NCBI GenBank assembly: GCA_037951105.1
Contig: JBAMJV010009401.1
Span: 95,440-159,439 of the forward strand
DNA length: 64,000 nt
Source: Echinarachnius parma
Lineage: Eukaryota > Echinodermata > Echinoidea > Clypeasteroida > Echinarachniidae
Direction of reading: 5' to 3'
Positions 55,101-61,100 of the stretch are shown one piece after another (within the stretch, counting starts at the first letter, position 1; each line of letters opens with the position of its first letter). The notes under the pieces are model-generated. The model saw only the letters and a list, made by a program, of their open reading frames with translations. It did not search any database and had not been told where the DNA came from. Position numbers and translations under genes: made by a program.

Positions 55101-58100
55101 TGTCCTCATTAGCGATGCAAATCCTTTCATTGGGTATGACACATGGATTGATGGTTTGATTGATGGATGGATTGATCGATTGAATGATGGATTGATGGAT
55201 GGATGGATTGATTGATTGATTGATTGATTTCTCATTGATTCATTAATGAATTGGTTGAATGATTTGAAGATTAATTGATTTGGTACTTTTTGAATGAATG
55301 CCTGGCATGTGGTTTTGATTTGTCGGTGCTTTAAAAAAAATCTTGAAGTAATTACCCATTATTGATTCTCACCCATGCATAAAACAATTAAATCAGTTTA
55401 ATTATTATAGAAAATTGCCACAAAATTATTACACAATCATAACATATTCTTAGATTCATGGCAAAGAGCAATTGGTTTGAATGGGAGTACATTTTTCGGT
55501 CTGCTGGTGTAATTGTCCCTCTTCTTTCATTTTGGCGCAAGCCGTTTTTCACACTCTGTACAAAAACTGTCAGTGTTCGCCCAAGCGTGAACGAAAATTT
55601 GTTTTGTTAGTGGCACTTGATAGATGAGATTGGGCATCCACCAACATGAACAAATCATATAATTATATCAAAATGTAATGTTGTCAATTTTTTCAAAAGT
55701 GTAACGCTTTTTTTTATACGCCCGGTATAGCATACATGAAGGCGTTAAACGGTCAAAATTATCTATAAAAGCGGGAGGCAGCTGCAAAATCCTGCAGTGG
55801 CCCCTGGTGGAAGATTTGCCATGCGCTAGGCAGTTTGTTAGGCCTACGCGATCAACTGTACTACTAACATGTGGTATTAACGGAGCGTCGATCCCGGCCT
55901 CGCGCGCGGGACTGACAATTCGCCTAGTGCGCTACGCCCGCGGAAGGATTCTTCAAACTGATATATAGGTGCGTTATTGCTACTAAGGAACGACTGTTAT
56001 GTTGTTCTATATTATTATTGATAACATCATTGTCATCACACATTTAATAAAACCATGATAATAATGAAAGATATATACACATTTTAGTTCAAGTAACCAC
56101 GATGGCTTAAAATGTCACTTTGCACTAACCTACTATCGTGACATTGAAAGAGCATGTTTCAGTGTTTCTTGATGCATCTGTAGCTGTATAGGTCACTGTC
56201 GTTGTCCCGATGGGAAACCGGCCTCCATGACTATAGTCCGAAATTAGTGTAACCGCCTCAGAGTTGTCGGTGGCAGTAGGCGGAGTCCATGTGATATTGA
56301 CTGTGGTCCGTGAATCGGAATTCTCAGTTATATCCGACGGACAGCCAGATATGATCGGTGATTGAGAATCTAGGGTGGACAAACAAAAATCACGTTTAAT
56401 CATAAGCACCCCATCTTCTTAGGCATAGGGACAACATCACAGAGATGTCGACGTGACAGTTAAGATGATGCTGTTATTTTTGTTGATGTATTGTAAATTA
56501 AAATGACTGCTCTCTACGATGTTTCCAACAATAATGTTGAAAGGCGATTCATCAAATAACATACGCGACTTTGACCTAGCTAACTAACTAAGATATGACA
56601 TGATAGATGGCGCATACCAACAAAAAAGGCATGAGCGTATCTTCCACACTGCTATATGTGATCGACAAAAGAGCATAACTTTTAGTTCAAGTAACCATGT
56701 TGGATTAAAATGTCACTTGTAATTACCTACTACCGTGACATTGAATGAGCACGTTTCAGTGTTTCCTGATGCATCTGTAGCTGTATAGATCACTGTCGTT
56801 GTCCCGATGGGAAACCAGCCTCCAGGACTATAGTCCGAAGTTAGTGTAACTGCCTCAGAGTTGTCGGTGGCAGTAGGCGGAGTCCATGTGATATTGACTG
56901 TGGTCCGTGAATCGGAATTCTCAGTTATATCCGACGGACAGCCAGATATGATCGGTGGTTGAGAATCTAGGGTGGACAGACAAACAAAAATCACGTTTAA
57001 TCATAAGCACCCCATCTTCTTAGCCAAAGGGACAACATCACAAAGATGTCGACGTGATATTTAAGATGATGCTGTTGTTTTTGTCGATGTATTGTAAATT
57101 AAAATGACTGCTTTCTACGATGTTTCCAACAATAATGTTGAAAGGCGATTCATCAATTAACATACGCAGCTCTGACCTAGCTTACTAACTTAGATATGAC
57201 ATGATAGATGGCGCATACCACCAAAAAAAAAGGCATGAGCGTATCTTTCACACTGCTATATGTGATCGACAAAAGATCATAACTTTTAGTTCAAGTAACC
57301 ATGTTGGCTTAAATTGTCACTTTGTACTTACCTACTACCGTGACATTGAATAAGCATGTTTCATTGTTTCCTGATGCATCTGTAGCTGTATAGGTCACTG
57401 TCGTTGTCCCGATGGGAAACCGGTCTCCAGGAATATAGTCCGAAGTTAGTGTAACTGCCTCAGAGTTGTCGGTGGCAGTAGGCGGAGTCCATGTGATATT
57501 GACCGAGGTCCGGGAATCGGAATTCTCAGTTATATCCGACGGACAGCCAGATATGATCGGTGGTTGAGAATCTAGGGTAAACAGACAAACAAAAACCACG
57601 TTTAATCATAAGCACCCCATCTTCTTAGCCATAGGGACAACATCACAGAGATGTCGACGTGACAATCAAGATGATACTGTTGTTTTTGTTGATGTATTGT
57701 AAATTTAAATGACTGCTCTCTACCGTGTTTCCAACAATACTGTTGAAAGGCCATTCATCAATTAACATACGCGGCTCTGACCTAGCTAACTAACTTAGAT
57801 ATGACACGATAGATGGCGCATACCAACACAAAAAAGGCATGAGCGTATCTTTCACACTGCTATATGTGATCGACAAAAGATCATAACTTTTAGTTCAAGT
57901 AACCATGTTGGCTTAAATTGTCACTTTGTACTTCCCTACTACCGTGACATTGAATAAGCATGTTTCATTGTTTCCTGATGCATCTGTAGCTGTATAGGTC
58001 ACTGTCGTTGTACCGATGGGAAACCGGTCTCCAGGACTATAGTCCGAAGTTAGTGTAACTGCCTCAGAGTTGTCGGTGGCAGTAGGCGGAGTCCATGTGT

Positions 58101-61100
58101 TATTGACTGTGGTCCGTGAATCGGAATTCTCAGTTATATCCGACGGACAGCCAAATATGATAGGTGGTTGAGAATCTAGGGTGGGGACAGACACACAAAA
58201 TCACGTTTAGTCATAAGCACCCCATCTTCTTAGGCATAGGGACAACATCACAGAGATGTCGACATGACAGTCACGATGATGCTGTCGTTTTTGTTGATGT
58301 ATTGTAAATTAAAATGACTGCTTTCTACCATGTTTCCAACAATACTGTTGAAAGGCGATACATCAAATAACATACGCGGCTCTGACCTAGCTAACGAACT
58401 TAGATTTGACACGATAGATGGCGCATACCAACACAAAATGCATGAAGGTATCTTTCAGACTGCTATATGTGATCGACAAAAGATCATAACTTTTGGTTCA
58501 AGTAACCATGTTGGCTTAATTTGTCACTTTGTACTTACCTACTACCGTGACATTGAATAAGCATGTTTCATTGTTTCCTGATGCATCTGTAGCTGTATAG
58601 GTCACTGTCGTTGTCCCGATGGGAAACCGGTCTCCTGGACTATAGTCCGAAGTTAGTGTAACCGCCTCAGAGTTGTCGGTGGCAGTAGGCGGAGTCCATG
58701 TGATATTGACTGTGGTCCGTGAATCGAAATTATTAGTTATATCCGACGGACAGCCAGATATGATCGGTGGTTGAGAATCTAGGGTGGACAGACAAACAAA
58801 AATCACGTTTAATCATAATCATTCCATCTTCTTAGGCATAGGGACAACATCACCGAGATGTCGACGTGGTAGTCAAGATGTTGCTGTGTTTTTTGTTGAT
58901 GTATTGTACATTTAAATGACTGCTCTCTACGATGTTTCCAACAATAATGTTGAAAGGCCATTCATCAATTAACATACGCAGCTCTGACCTAGCTTACAAA
59001 CTTAGATATGATATGATAGATGGCGCATACCACCAAAAAAGGCATGAGCGTATCTTTCACACTGCTATATGTGATCGACAAAAGATCATAACTTTTAGTT
59101 CAAGTGTCCATGTTGGCTGAAATTGTCACTTTGTACTGACCTACTACCGTGACATTGAATAAGCATGTTTCATTGTTTCCTGATGCATCTGTAGCTGTAT
59201 ACGTCACTGTCGTTGTCCCGATGGGACACCGGTCTCCAGGACTATAGTCCGAAGTTAGTGTAACTGCCTCAGAGTTGTCGGTGACAGTAGGCGGAGTCCA
59301 TGTGATATTGACTGTGGTCCGTGAATCGGAATTCTCAGTTATATCCGACGGACAGCCAGATATGATCGGTGGTTGAGAATCTAGGATGGACAGACAAACA
59401 AAAATCACATTTAATCATAAGCACCCCATCTTCTTAGCCAAAGGGACAACATCACAACGATGTCGACGTGACATTCAAGATGATGCTGTTGTTTTTGTCG
59501 ATGTATTGTAAATTAAAATGACTGCTTTCTACGATGTTTCCAACAATAATGTGAAAGGACATTCATCAATTAACATACGCAGCTCTGACCTAGCTTACAA
59601 ACTTAGATATGATATGATAGATGGCGCATACCACCAAAAAAGGCATGAGCGTATCTTTCACACTGCTATATGTGATCGACAAAAGATCATAACTTTTAGT
59701 TCAAGTGTCCATGTTGGCTTAAATTGTCACTTTGCACTTACCTACTACCGTGACATTGAATAAGCATGTTTCATTGTTTCCTGATGCATCTGTAGCTGTA
59801 TAGGTCACTGTCGTTGTCCCGATGGGAAACCGGTCTCCAGGACTATAGTCCGAAGTTAGTGTAACCGCCTCAGAGTTGTCGGTAGCAGTAGGCGGAGTCC
59901 ATGTTATATTGATTGTGGTCCGTGAATCGGAATTCTCAGTTATATCCGATGGACAGCCAGATATGATCGGTGGTTGAGAATCTAGGGTGGACAAACACAC
60001 AAAAATCACGTTTAATCATAAGCACCCCATCTTCTTAGCCAAAGGGACAACATCACAAAGATGTCGATGTGACATTCAAGATGATGCTGTTGTTTTTGTC
60101 GATGTATTGTAAATTAAAATGACTGCTTTCTACGATGTTTCCAACAATAATGTGAAAGGCCATTCATCAATTAACATACGCAGCTCTGACCTAGCTTACA
60201 AACTTAGATATGATATGATAGATGGCGCATACCACCAAAAAAGGCATGAGCGTATCTTTCACACTGCTATATGTGATCGACAAAAGATCATAACTTTTAG
60301 TTCAAGTGTCCATGTTGGCTTAAATTGTCACTTTGCACTTACCTACTACCGTGACATTGAATAAGCATGTTTCATTGTTTCCTGATGCATCTGTAGCTGT
60401 ATAGGTCACTGTCGTTGTCCCGATGGGAAACCGGTCTCCAGGACTATAGTCCGAAGTTAGTGTAACCGCCTCAGAGTTGTCGGTAGCAGTAGGCGGAGTC
60501 CATGTTATATTGATTGTGGTCCGTGAATCGGAATTCTCAGTTATATCCGACGGACAGCCAGATATGATCGGTGGTTGAGAATCTAGGGTGGACAAACACA
60601 CAAAAATCACGTTTAATCATAAGCACCCCATCTTCTTAGCCAAAGGGACAACATCACAAAGATGTCGATGTGACATTCAAGATGATGCTGTTGTTTTTGT
60701 CGATGTATTGTAAATTAAAATAACTGCTTTCTACGATGTTTCCAACAATAATGTTGAAAGGCGATTCATCAATTAACATACGCAGCTCTGACCTAGCTAA
60801 CTAACTTAGATTTGACATGATAGATGGCGCATACCAACACAAGATGCATGAGGGTATCTTTCACACTGCTATATGTGATCGACAAAAGATCATAACTTTC
60901 AGTTCAAGTAACCATGTTGGCTTAAATTGTCACTTTGTACTTACCTACTACCGTGACATTGAAAATGACATTTAAATGACTGCTCTCTACCGTGTTTCCA
61001 ACAATACTGTTGAAAGGCCATTCATCAATTAACATACGCGGCTCTGACCTAGCTAACTAACTTAGATATGACACGATAGATGGCGCATACCAACACAAAA

